A stretch of 64,000 nucleotides of DNA from NCBI GenBank assembly GCA_963995505.1, contig OZ023188.1, positions 3,348,001 through 3,412,000 of the forward strand, written 5' to 3'. A model generated the notes under the pieces. It made no database searches. It had not been told where the DNA came from and saw nothing but the letters and a program-made list of their open reading frames with translations. How positions within the stretch are numbered: the first letter of the stretch is position 1; each line of letters starts with the position of its first letter. Positions 1-9,916 of this stretch are shown in pieces. The DNA is from Hypericum androsaemum (Eukaryota > Streptophyta > Magnoliopsida > Malpighiales > Hypericaceae). A program made the position numbers and the translations under genes.

Positions 1-2
1 TG

Positions 3-371
3 AGCTCGACCGGTGCAGGCGGCCTCTTGCTGGATCCATTGCGGCTGTTGTTGGTGACCATCCTCACACTTGCCTCTAACTCGGTGTTGCTTTGGCTCAC
101 TCGTACGTTGCAACCCCGAGCCGGGCTCAGCTGGTTCTCCGTCCCCTGGCTCATCTGCCTCCTGTCCTCCGTCTGCCTACGCGTTAGCTTATTTTGGGTG
201 GTCTACGTCCTAGATTTGCTACTTCCTCCGTGGCCTCCAAGAATCTGCATCAGTCTCTTGAGAAGCCTGCCAGCGTTTCGCTTTTGGTGTAATTACATTT
301 TAGATTTTAGACGTCATGGTGACTTTGAATTTTTTGTGTGTGGAGTTACATATGTACGGTGCTTATCATAG
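3..371 (+). pseudogene. Small hydrophobic membrane-protein family, copy 1 (5' end outside window)
   Basis: The frame is open from the left edge to a TAG at 369-371. It aligns with the intact copy at 15470-15949 through DPLxLLLxTILTL, LTRxxxP, PxWLICL and VxLFWxVY, then LLLPPxPP, so the two predicted membrane segments are kept. After the PP motif the protein diverges from the 15.5-kb copy and the last ~35 codons look unrelated, which suggests a decayed or rearranged 3' end. I do not recognise the family. The N-terminus lies outside the window, so a functional gene cannot be excluded, but the altered tail favours a pseudogene. Confidence 0.5.
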
Positions 372-1214
372 GGTTGAAATATGATGCATGTCCAAGTAGT
401 ACCGTAGAAGAAGTACTTTAATACATAGGGTGTTCTTTTGAAGAGTATAAAAACTTTACTTATCTAAAAAAATATCAATTTTAGACGTTCTTCCCTTCAT
501 TTTTGGTGGAGCAGTCTCTTTTTATTTTCCAATAAGTAGTGGTGTAGTCTATTTTTTTATGAAAAGGTATATATTTTATGTAAAAAAGTGAACAAGTATA
601 ACAACCAATCAATTAGTGGTATAGTCTATTGCGCTTGGGTTTATTTGCTTGCGACTGTTTCTTGTATTTATTTAAATATGTCTTGGAGTTGAAGAATCAC
701 ACATGTAAATAATTATTAAAATTATCCCTAAAATAATATTTGAAAGTGTTGAATTCCGAATATCAGGACTAGAAAAAAAAAATAGAGCAACCGTCCAAAT
801 ACACTTCTTTTTAATGTCAATAATACTCGTGTTCTTCTTTTCTTCTCTTCTTTTTTTTTGGACTTTCTTCTTTTCTTTCTTGATTGGGAATTTAAAAAAC
901 TTTTTTTATAGGTGGGTTCTTTAAGAAATTACACGGAATGAAATAAACAATTCATGAAAAGGCCGAAATATTGAGAAACATTATAACTTATCCGAGTGAT
1001 CAGCACGCATATAAAGAATATTAACCAGCTAGAGTCTTCATCAGCAGATAATAAACTACCTAGAACAACGGTGCTTTTATAAGTATACCTAGGATAACGT
1101 CAACGTTAATATAATTCAGACTACATTTTAAATAGATGATATTAATATCCTAACGTTAATATAATATCCCAGATGCTGCTTTTGTCCGATGTGATAATGC
1201 GCTCAAGATCCCAC
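372..1214. other. AT-rich intergenic DNA
   Basis: Strongly AT-rich with several T-runs. I see no gene, no RNA and no clear repeat boundary. Confidence 0.5.
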
Positions 1215-1222
1215 ATGCAATG

Positions 1223-1676
1223 GGGTATGGATTGGGTACGGAATACCACTATTCCGAACCGTTTGGAATGAAGACACGCGGGGACTTTTTTACAAACGTG
1301 CTAAAATACAGGGACCAAAATAAAAAAAAGTCACACACAAACACATGTCGGATACAAATGCCAGTATCACATAACTGCGCATGCCAGTATCACATAACTG
1401 CGCATGCCAGTATCACATAACAGTGCATGCCAGTGTGACCTTTTTGCAAAAATGCTAAAACATGGGGGACCAAAATGAAAAAAACTATGCGTGCCATTAT
1501 CATCAACGGGGACTTGCCGTTCTCACAAAAACAAATGTCATTATCACATAACTGCACTTGCCATTATCACATAACTGCACTTGCCATTATCACATACTTG
1601 CGCTTGCCGCTGCGGTCCCCCTTCAGTCCAAACCGTCCGGAATCAATTTTTTCACTCCGTACCCAATCCAAACCCC
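1223..1676. mobile_element. Non-autonomous hAT-like element with minisatellite core, copy 1
   Basis: The ends are inverted: GGGTATGGATTGGGTACGGA on the left, and the right end read backwards gives GGGGTTTGGATTGGGTACGG. Both ends are flanked by the same 8-bp direct repeat ATGCAATG (1215-1222 and 1677-1684). An 8-bp target duplication is typical of hAT transposons. There is no transposase. The middle holds short tandem repeats. A second copy, with its own different 8-bp duplication, lies at 31333-42056. The assignment to hAT rests on duplication length alone. Confidence 0.7.
1357..1612. repeat. 21-22-bp minisatellite units inside the hAT-like element
   Basis: Units of the form CATGCCAGTATCACATAACTG occur three times near 1357-1430. 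Variants with CTTGCCATTATCACATAACTG follow near 1530-1612. A spacer with poly-A and GGGGACC motifs lies between the two groups. Related but more diverged units (TGCCATTATCG, TGCCAGTATCG) occur in the second copy near 41880-42000. Confidence 0.75.
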
Positions 1677-2603
1677 ATGCAATGCCATATCCTTAACAGT
1701 CTGTTTGGAACCATTAAAAAATGAGAAATGGAATCACATTCCGTAGTTTTAAAAAATAAGTTTGTTTGGAACCAAATTTTTTAGGAAAAGAATTCATGTT
1801 TTGATTAAAACCCAGGATTTGGAAATCCTATTGAAATAGGTCGGAATTCTTGTGACTAAACAGGAATTGGCCACTAAATTACTATTATACCCTTTACTTT
1901 GTTAAAATATTAAAGAATTACCAAATTATTTTCTCCCCTTCAAACTCTCTTCCACGACACTTCTCCTGTCTAGAGAGATTAAACGGCAACGATCCTCCTC
2001 CTTCTTGGCGACCTTCATTCCCACGAGAGAGTTACTTGCCCTTCCGGGCACCTACCTTCGCTATTATAGACCCTCTGTTGCAAGTCTCCAACACTTTTCA
2101 CTCTTCTTTTCAATGTTAGGGTTTCATTGATTTTTTTATTTATTTACTTTTTTGGTTGTTTGGGTGGTTTTGTGATGTGGGCTTGTTTGGTTATGGAGTG
2201 GGTTGATTGGTCTTTGCGGTCCAGAAATTTTTGGTGGGTTGATGGTAGATTCTTGGGTTGTTCTTGGTGGGTATTAGTTTTGTTAATTGGATTCATGGGT
2301 CGTTCTTGGTATTAGTCCCCTGCTTTAGATCTACTTAAAGAGGCCTACGGCTATTCATTAGAGTTGGTATTGAGTTGGTGGATCCTGTCCCATTTGTTTT
2401 ATTTGGGTGAAGCAACGCTTTAAGATTTCCTTTTGGGTGTTGGTTGGTGAAGTTGGATGCTTTTGTTTGATTTTTCCAGGGAGGGGAGACGGTTGTTTAT
2501 GATTGGGAGTGAAGTTGGGGCTAAGGGTATTTGAGTTTGTGGAAAATGATTGTATCTTTTGGGTTGATGCTTTTGCTTATTGTTGTTGTTCTTGTTGGTT
2601 TTG

Positions 2604-2716
2604 ATGCGCATGCGTCGAGGGTGATCAGAACGGGGACGTTTGGATGTGGGAGTGTGATAGTGGAAGGGGAGGACTTCATTGCTGAGAATATCATGTTTGA
2701 GAATTTTTCTCCTGAG
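2604..2716 (+). pseudogene. Captured exon of a pectinesterase 31-like gene
   Basis: One frame reads ASRVIRTGTFGCGSVIVEG and continues EDFIAENIMFENFSPE. This matches the N-terminal part of the pectin methylesterase fold in the PME31 group (TGTFGCG, VEGEDFIAENITFEN). The match stops at GAG followed by GTATGG, a plausible original splice donor. None of the catalytic region (the two Asp, Gln and Arg residues) is present. It is a single-exon fragment inside the transposon and cannot encode an enzyme. Confidence 0.75.
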
Positions 2717-2934
2717 GTATGGTTTCCGAGAGAGGGAGCTTGTGTTTTGCATTTCCAACTCCGAAATTAAATTGGTTGTTGTGTTCTGCTTTGCCTAGCT
2801 CTCTAGTGGCGTTCTTGATAGTTTCTCTTAGATGTTCTTGCTTATGAAGCTGTGTAGGTACTTTTTATTTGGGATGCTTCTATCTTGGTGATGCTCCTTC
2901 AGCGTATCTAGCCACTAGTGTTATCGAAATCTGG

Positions 2935-3125
2935 TCTATCTAGTTTGTTGCCTGTTTCTTTATGGTATAACAATCAATGTTGATCATTTAAGTGATTTGG
3001 TATAGTTTGTTGTCTGTTTCTTTATGGTATTGTGAACCATCAAGCATACATTAGTTGTTCTTAAAATACGTTAGTATAGTTTCTTTATGGTATTGTGAAA
3101 CCATCAAGCATACATTAGCTGTTTC
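2935..3125. repeat. Degenerate tandem repeat inside the Harbinger-like element
   Basis: Blocks containing TGTTTCTTTATGGTAT, CCATCAAGCATACATTAG and GTATAGTTTGTTG recur two to three times with a period of about 70-80 bp. No coding content is seen. Confidence 0.6.
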
Positions 3126-4266
3126 TTTATGCCCTCGAAGCCTTGCTGATATTCTGCAATGCTGAGGCTTGCCCACTATTGTGATTGATGTTATTAGATT
3201 TAGTGTTTTTTGCTTATAATTGCTATGCTGAGCTTTCTTCCTTTGGTGTATGTGTGTCTATAATTGCTACTTTTTGAACCACTAAATTTACAGTTTACAA
3301 GCCGTGGTGATCTGTTGATCAGGATTGTTTCATTTCTGTTGGTTACATTGATCTTCAATTAGTTTGTTTCATTTATGTTGCTAAATTCTTTGACACAAGC
3401 CCTGAAGCAAGCCTAGCATTATAACATCTCTACTGCTGACAAGTCCTTCCACACCTGCATTGAAGGTACTCAAACATATATTTCCTCCAGAAAAATTGGT
3501 TTTTGTATATCCTTGAGCATAATCTGATGATTTTTAGCCATCTTACCCTCTCTTCATTTTGACTTTCTGTTAAATAGGATACGGTAGCGCCTTCCTTCAA
3601 CTAAGGAACAACACAACCTAGAGTTTCAGGTGGAATTGAATCTGATCAAGCCTTGAAGAAATTCTAGACCAGTAAAAGCAATAAGAATTCCATGACATTT
3701 TTTTTCTTTCTCCACCTTGATCAATTCCATTTTTTGGGCTCCCCCGACTTGGTACAGGGGATTCTCATTCATTCATACCTTCTCCTGGTCTATAAATACC
3801 TAGTTGAGGATGCACTAGTGACTTGTACATTCAGCTTTCTTCGAGCCTGTTGGGTTGCACAGAATTCCGAATAATTTGATATGCATCAGCATTTCATGTG
3901 CTTGTATCTGACTAGAAGCTTGTGTCCTAATTTAACTTTCAAGCAGTTGTCGGCGATCTTTGAGAAGTTCCATCAAGTCTGTTGTTTGGCAGCAGTTGTC
4001 GTTTTAGTGTGGGTAGACAATGTGGTGATTGTGACAGTGATGATATTAAAGATGGTTTGGTCCATTGCAAGTTGGTTTACATTGGTTTTTCTATCTTACT
4101 TTAGATCACTTGTCTATAAGAGTATTTATGTAAAGTAGCAAATCAATTCTCAAAATTTAACTTATGGTTACAAACAAGAAAATGAGAAATGAATTCCTTT
4201 CTATTATCATTAGGAATTGGAAATAGAATTCTTTTCCAGACGGAATTGGTTCCAAACAGGCTGTAA

Positions 4267-5326
4267 AAAAATTTCAGTTTCTATAAAAACGCGTGTCGTT
4301 CCTTTTCTTGTATGCATGACGTATGGTTCCTTACTTTTTTAGGGGTAAAGATGCTGCTTCCATTCAACCATATTTAGGAAGCACCATCAAATTATAAGAG
4401 TTGGCACCCCGTACACGCTTACCAAATTTCGTAATGCCCATGGTTATTCCCGCCGGGTATCTATAAGTCTTCCGTATCAATGATCCAATTTAGGAGATTA
4501 TTCATTCAGATATTAAAATGTTAAAAAAGTATCATTGAAAAAATTATCTTCTTAAAAATGATTCAGTAAAAATTGATCCTGAAATTTCTAGATTCACATA
4601 GACCAGTTTCTTTTCTTTCTATTTTTTATATTTTTTATTTTCCGTTTAAATACTTATTATCGTAATGCTAATATAATAGCTTACACCAAAGCATTCCCAT
4701 TTCCCCAAGCTCGTACGCCTATCCTAGATAACGATGACTTTCTCTATTTTTTTTAGAGAGAATTTTCTCTCCCTCGGTGGAGCATCCCTATCCCTTCATC
4801 CCTCAGAAAATATCTCCTTCACCTTCATTTTAGATCATATCGTCTATCACCTCACGTCCCCTCTATCCGCTCGACGTTCCCTCCGTCCGCTCGTAGTCAT
4901 TCTCTTTGTTCAGCAGCTCGCCGTTCTGCCGTCCATCGTCCTCTCTGTCCAGTCGTTCGCTGCTCTCTATACAGCCGTTCGCAGCTTGCCGTTCCGCCGT
5001 CCCTAGTTATTCTTGCTGTCATTCAGCCATCCGTCGTTCCTCCAGCCACAATTCCTCTTGCTGCCGTTCCGCCATTTGAGCCATCCGTCGTTCAGCTCCT
5101 AGTTCCTGCTAGGCTGGTTTGAGGCCGCCGGTGGTCCCCGGGTGATGGATCGTCGCTGACCTCTCCCCCAACTGCCTCATTTTCTTAACCGCTTTATTTT
5201 GTGTGTTTTATTCTTGCTTATGTTGCCTATGTCTTTTGTTCCCATCCGCGTTGTTGCCTTAGATCAGGAATCACGCTTGTTTTGTAATTTCGTGTGGCTT
5301 TGCTTTAATTTCATCTGTTTTTCTTT
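4267..5326. other. Unassigned sequence
   Basis: The left half is AT-rich. About 4770-5160 is pyrimidine-rich with repeated CCGTTC/CCGTCC-like words. Short open frames there lack recognisable motifs, and I cannot assign a gene. Confidence 0.4.
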
Positions 5327-5341
5327 GATCAACCTATGTTT

Positions 5342-5569
5342 TTTAACTAAATATCAAACTTTATTACCAAATTAAAGAAAAGTTACAGAATGGTGGTGAG
5401 AGAGGGGAGAAAATAAAAAGACTAAAAATAGAACCAAGGCCTTAACGAGTGACCAAAGAAAATTCGCTGCCATATCTAGTGACTCACCCAAGCGACATAC
5501 AAGTCCGGTAATCAAGGAGGTGGACTCCTCAAAAGTCCATCTCATACTCCGACCAGCAGATATCTAGTG
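5342..5569 (-). mobile_element. 5'-truncated LINE 3' end (228 bp)
   Basis: The insertion is flanked by a perfect 15-bp direct repeat GATCAACCTATGTTT (5327-5341 and 5570-5584). Read on the - strand it ends with TTTGGTAATAAAGTTTG and an A-rich tail, a pattern common at plant LINE 3' ends. No coding sequence remains. A SINE is the alternative, but I see no tRNA-like promoter boxes. Confidence 0.65.
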
Positions 5570-5584
5570 GATCAACCTATGTTT

Positions 5585-6165
5585 GATCTGATAAATGTTC
5601 GGTTCTCGAAATCTTTTTGTGTGGAGCAGGTAGATAGCATTGTCTTAGTTGGATTCGTCCGACCTTGGCTCTCATTTATGTGCATCTCGTATGCATTCAA
5701 ATGCCCACGAGGTTGTGTCGATGATGCGACCTCATGTTTATTAGCCGTATCTAGTATCGACAGCTTTTACTCGTAACTTCTCGTCTGTCTTTCGCCTCTA
5801 CCTATCCCTCTCTGTCTCTTCACAGAGTAGTTTCACGTTCTGTTTCAGTGTCTTCATTCTGTGGTTCGTTGACAATTTGTAAAATTTCCAGCAACCGTAT
5901 CCCAAAAGAATGGGGAAGTTCATAAATTGCAGAGGAGTTCTTTGCTGGTTTTCGTCTTTCAGGTTGTAATAGGTGGAGGAGCGCCCTTTGATCTCGCTTT
6001 TCCCTTGGCTGCATCAGATTTCTTTCTAGAAATTGAGCTCTATTTTTGAATGTGGCAACTAGATCAATGGCGTCTGGTATTGGCTATTGCAGTGGGATAA
6101 ACCTCTCTTCACTTGGGTATCTGTTTGGTTGACACTCTATTGGTCTTCCTTCATGGAAACTCCTC
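5585..6165. other. Unassigned sequence between two LINE remnants
   Basis: Continues the sequence that existed before the LINE insertion at 5342. Short open frames occur, but no motif is recognised. Confidence 0.35.
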
Positions 6166-6169
6166 TAAT

Positions 6170-6893
6170 TGGCCCAGAAGTGTGGGAGTCGACAGGATTA
6201 TTTGGGTGTCTGGTGAGAAACAATGCTCATAGTACCAGTTCTATCAAGCACAACTTATACTCGAGCTCTTTGCTTGTAGTGGTGGTGTCTAAGATCTGGA
6301 CAGGGAATATTCTGCTTAAAGTTAAATACTTTTTATGGCTGGCCATTTGAGGGAGATTACCTACAAAGGATAATTTGATCTAGATGAGAAGACTAAACTA
6401 TTAGGACTGCCTTTGTCCGATTTGCAGTGTTAGTGATGAATTTGGTTCTCACTTGCTACTATACTGCTATCCTACTTGCCTTATGTGGAATACTTTTGCG
6501 CGGCGTATTGGCATTTCATGGTGCATCGGCCCTCCTGTTAATTATTCACTCACGGCTTGGATGTTTCTCGTCAAATGGATGTACAATCGGGAAGTTCTGG
6601 TTTTTAATCTTTGGATCGATTATGTGGTCCACTTGGACCTCTAGGTACCGTATGATTTTTGAAGAATCAACATATAACCATCAGCTTCTCCATCTTACAA
6701 TCACCCGTCAAGCTCGAGAATGACTAATTTGGTCCAAGTGGTGTTCTTTATCTGGACTCCCTTTCCTCTTGAATCCTTCTGTGATTTCTTGCTGGAGTTT
6801 TGGTGATGGTAGCTGCTTGATGCATTTGACCCTTTTTTATGTAACTAATGTTTCTATTTCTAATATATTAATTCAGTTATTAAAAAAATAATG
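6170..6893 (+). mobile_element. LINE ORF2 C-terminal remnant (zf-RVT region)
   Basis: Across two frames and several stops the translation gives LKVKYFLWLAI, GRLPTKDNL, CPICSVSDEFGSHLLLYC and MWN. These are the ordered landmarks of the zinc-binding region downstream of reverse transcriptase in plant L1 LINEs (FLW...RLPTxDNL...CPxC...HLxxxC...W). It ends in a T-rich 3' end and an A-run near 6885. It is long dead; I could not find a target duplication. Confidence 0.7.
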
Positions 6894-7104
6894 TTTTAGT
6901 TAATACAGATATCAATTACCACTTAGATCAACAAATAATATATATATTATATTTTAATTATAAATTAAGAGTTTGAATTCTAGAAAATATAGCAGAATTA
7001 AAACTTTTTAATATTTTTTTAGTTGCCGTCGGAACACCCACTTATCTATCATCTAGCATCTACAGGTTGGATTCAGTGATGCACACCCCTCAGCAGCACC
7101 ATTT

Positions 7105-7255
7105 TAGCAACATAGATTTTCGACGATACAAAAATTCCAACGGCACAAAAATCTAATGGTACATCATCCAAATGGCAAAATCATCTCAACGGTACAAAAT
7201 TTTCAACGACACATCATCCCTTCGGCATAAAAATTCCAACGACACATCAATTTTT
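7105..7255. repeat. 16-19-bp degenerate minisatellite
   Basis: About eight diverged units of AAAAATTCCAACGGCAC type (CAACGGYACAAAA, CAACGACACATCA, TTCGGCATAAAAA). It is non-coding. The sequence between 6894 and 7105 is AT-rich with nothing recognised. Confidence 0.6.
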
Positions 7256-7439
7256 TTTAAAAAAAGCTATAATTCGTGTAGATCATTATATTCCTTTTCT
7301 GAAAATATATTATAATAGCAAAAAATCCAAACGACTCAAAATTTATGGTTCGTCAAAGTTTCAATACTTTTTTTTGAAAACAAAAACCTACAGTACTATA
7401 CTGCCCGCACTGAATCCAGTGCCTAGCATCCAAGACAAT

Positions 7440-7770
7440 TACAATGAGGGTTGGATTGGGTAATCTGATAAATAAAAAGGGCCCGACTGTTGGCAGATGG
7501 TGTCTACTATTGAGACTGATTGTCATCTTCTTGGTCAATCCACACCCAGTTGTTTTATGGCAACTCGATACGCTGGTGTCTTATCTTAGAGAAGATTTAC
7601 GCTTGCATTCTCATTGTACTATTAGTCTTGTTGGTAGGCTGCACAACCAAGTTATTGATCGGGTTTGCAGGCAATGTAGGCTAGGTTCTCTTGCTTCAAA
7701 TTGGTCTAATTTCTATCCTTTGAAGCTAGATGTCCTTTTGTACACGAATTTTCCAACTTAAGTCCATAAT
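7440..7770 (+). pseudogene. Possible RNase H-type retroelement remnant
   Basis: One frame contains ETDCHLLGQ and a second contains LVSYLREDL followed by RLHNQVIDRVCRQCRLG. This loosely follows the C-terminal plant LINE RNase H pattern (LETDC, then N-x-VAD-x-LAR). It needs a frameshift and the spacing is imperfect. Low confidence; it may be chance. Confidence 0.25.
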
Positions 7771-7984
7771 TTTAATATTGTAGGTTATTTCTTAAAAAAA
7801 CACTTTGAAATTTAAGATTAATGAAAAATCTCTTCCAAATTGGTAGAATTTCTAAAAAAACAGAAAGAGAATCGTGAGAAGAAAACCCATCGGCCATTAT
7901 CAATGTACTAGTTTTAGAATTAGTTTTTTAATATAAAAGCAAAACAGTTGGAAAATTTTATTTTAGGTTACGAACATAAAATAT

Positions 7985-8200
7985 ACGTACAAATATTCTA
8001 GTTTATTTAAGTATGAACTTTTAAAAATATAACCGTGTTAAATATACATGAACCAGCTAATGATCGTGTAATTGCGTGGCTCTATTCGGAGTGGACATAA
8101 AAAACTTGCCCTCCTTTTTTATGGATCCAAGGAATGGAAGGGCGGGCAGAACTTTTTGTGGCAATATCATAGGCTACCGTTCTTTCTCAGACAAGTGGGC
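7985..8200. repeat. Local duplication block A (partner 9112-9340)
   Basis: Shares AAAAATATAACCGTGTTAAA, then a TTGCCCTCCTT/CTGCCCTCCTT segment and TTCTTTCTCAG..ACAAGTG, with 9112-9340 in the same order and orientation. Similarity is interrupted by small indels. No gene is seen here or in the AT-rich flanks up to 8740. Confidence 0.6.
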
Positions 8201-8739
8201 TAGACTTAATATAGATTAGGAATTGTACAAGAATAATCTATAATAAATTATTATAATTAATGATAATATTACTACCAATCATATTATTTAATATATTACA
8301 CGTTATTGCAATAATTTGGTTACAAATTTCACAACTCTTCTTGTTCTTTGAAGCTCTTCGAAAATAAGAGGCTTCATTAATTATAAGTGTCATCATATTT
8401 AAGACTCTCAAGTTTTTTAAATTTATTTATTCTATTTGATTTAATTAGAGATTTGTCTCTCACACGTCCCTCTACTCGCAAAGAAAAAGACCAATGGAAG
8501 TAGTTGTTGTCACATGCCGACCAACTATAAGTGTATTAATATACTACAAATTTATTTACAACTTCTTATTGTCACATGCCGATGAACAAATGCATTTAAG
8601 ATACGATGCGCATGACACAAATGACTAACTGTCGTTATTCCACGAAAAAAACAAATGACTAACTGTCGTTCGTATCATTTGGGAGCGCTGAGGGGTCAAG
8701 TTTACGTGTACCAACTTTGACAAAATGGCTCATCATTGC

Positions 8740-8890
8740 AGCGATAATAATTAAGCATTTGTGTCATGGTCATGGTATCCCACATGCATGGATGTTTACA
8801 AGTTTCCCACAACCTCACGATGTGGATCCGTCAACTTTTCTCTGCAAAATTCCATCTTAAACCCCTGCCAGAAATAGATCTTCAGACTCC
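8740..8890. repeat. Local duplication block B (partner 14085-14285)
   Basis: Shares GCATTTGTGTCATG, GCATGGATGT, CCCACAA and CAACTTTTCTCTGCAAAA-type words with 14085-14285 in the same order. At 14 kb the block lies directly behind a truncated ankyrin gene. No such exon is seen at 8.7 kb. Confidence 0.6.
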
Positions 8891-8984
8891 CTCAATTTAT
8901 GCTACGTACATTTTGTTCCAAATGTCCTTTGATTCATTAGGAAATAAACCACTTTCTTATTCCGAAAGAAGGAAAAAAAATGCA

Positions 8985-9120
8985 AAATTGTACCTTCGGC
9001 TTGATTATTTGGTCACTTTCTGAGTTACCCAGAATTGGCTTGGAGAAAATCATTAGTGGAAGAAATTCAACTTCTTAATTGTACAATCCAATTAGCCTGA
9101 TGTATTAATATACGTACGAA
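8985..9120. repeat. Local duplication block C (partner 16196-16330)
   Basis: TTATTTGGTCA, TGAGTTACCCAGAATTG, ACTTGGAG..AAATCATTAGT and CTGATGTATTAATA occur in the same order in both places. The partner lies upstream of DXO1. Confidence 0.75.
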
Positions 9121-9340
9121 TTAAATTTCAAATTTTTAATAAAAAAATTATTCTAATTTATTCAAGTCTAAACTTTTAAAAATATAACCGTGTTAAATAT
9201 ATATGAAAAAAATATAAGAAAAAAATCAATTGAGTAGTGTTTGAGTGACTGCTAGATCCCATTTTGGGGACATCAAAAACTCTGCCCTCCTTCTTTATTA
9301 GGCTAATAATGTTCTTTCTCAGTCAGACAAGTGACTTGCG
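9112..9340. repeat. Local duplication block A, second copy
   Basis: Partner of 7985-8200. It sits between blocks C and D, so the order here is C-A-D, whereas upstream of DXO1 it is C-D. Confidence 0.6.
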
Positions 9341-9369
9341 GCCCATGAGCTCACTGATGACATTGTAGT

Positions 9370-9500
9370 AGCCGACAACAACTCCAACCAAAATCGAATC
9401 TTTGTTTTTTCTAGAAATAGAAAAGAAAATCAGAAAACAAATAAAGGAAGCTCAATCGTCCTTTACCGGCAAATTACTTTTAGTACTGGCAGTGGAAACT
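9370..9500 (+). repeat. Duplicate of the DXO1 upstream/leader region (block D; partner 16530-16688)
   Basis: CGAATCTTTGTTTT, AGCTCAATCG, CGCAAAT/GGCAAAT and GAAACTCCCT.AGCT.GCCG follow the same order as immediately before the DXO1 ATG at 16689. The similarity stops just before the position of the start codon, so no DXO1 coding sequence is duplicated. 9501-9916 is AT-rich with no recognised feature. Confidence 0.7.
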
Positions 9501-9916
9501 CCCTTAGCTTGCCGGCAATTTGTTACTTACTTTTCAGTAGAGTCGGTTTCCATTTTGGGTGGAGTCATGGAGACATGCCTGTAACATTTTATCTAATTAA
9601 TATTTTTTAAATAATATTGTTAATTTCAATATTGAAAATTAAATATTCAAGTAAGGTTAGATGCCCCCTAAAATATTTGATTTATATTAAATATAGTAAC
9701 AATCAAATATATGCAATTTATCAAATTCAGCTGATATTTGATCTGCTAGTAACCATTAGAAATATTGTAAAATCATTAATTTTTTATTTATTTAAAAGAT
9801 TGCAAAGCTGTTTCTCCATTCAAAAATTTGAACTCAAAATTTTAATTAATCTTGAGAAATTTTTTCATCAGTTAACTAAAAAATAAAATAATCGTTAAAT
9901 CATTACTTAGTGCGCT

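Larger units (their letters stand above)
1697..4263. mobile_element. PIF/Harbinger-like element carrying captured host sequence
   Basis: The terminal inverted repeats CAGTCTGTTTGGAACCA (left) and TGGTTCCAAACAGGCTG (right) differ by one base and are flanked by TAA on both sides (1694-1696 and 4264-4266). A TAA/TTA duplication with a CTGTTTGG-type end is the PIF/Harbinger signature. No DDE transposase or Myb-like ORF is visible in the 2.57 kb. Part of the interior resembles a plant gene: a CT-rich leader near 1930-2110 and a pectinesterase exon at 2604-2716. It therefore looks like a non-autonomous element that captured gene fragments. Confidence 0.7.

Noticed and set aside
1223..1676. CRISPR-like array suggested by regularly spaced ~21-bp repeats
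   Set aside because: Units are contiguous without unique spacers, in a eukaryotic genome, and lie inside a transposon with inverted ends.
2127..2315. Trp-rich open frame inside the Harbinger-like element
   Set aside because: No similarity to transposase or Myb-like proteins; low-complexity GT-rich DNA.
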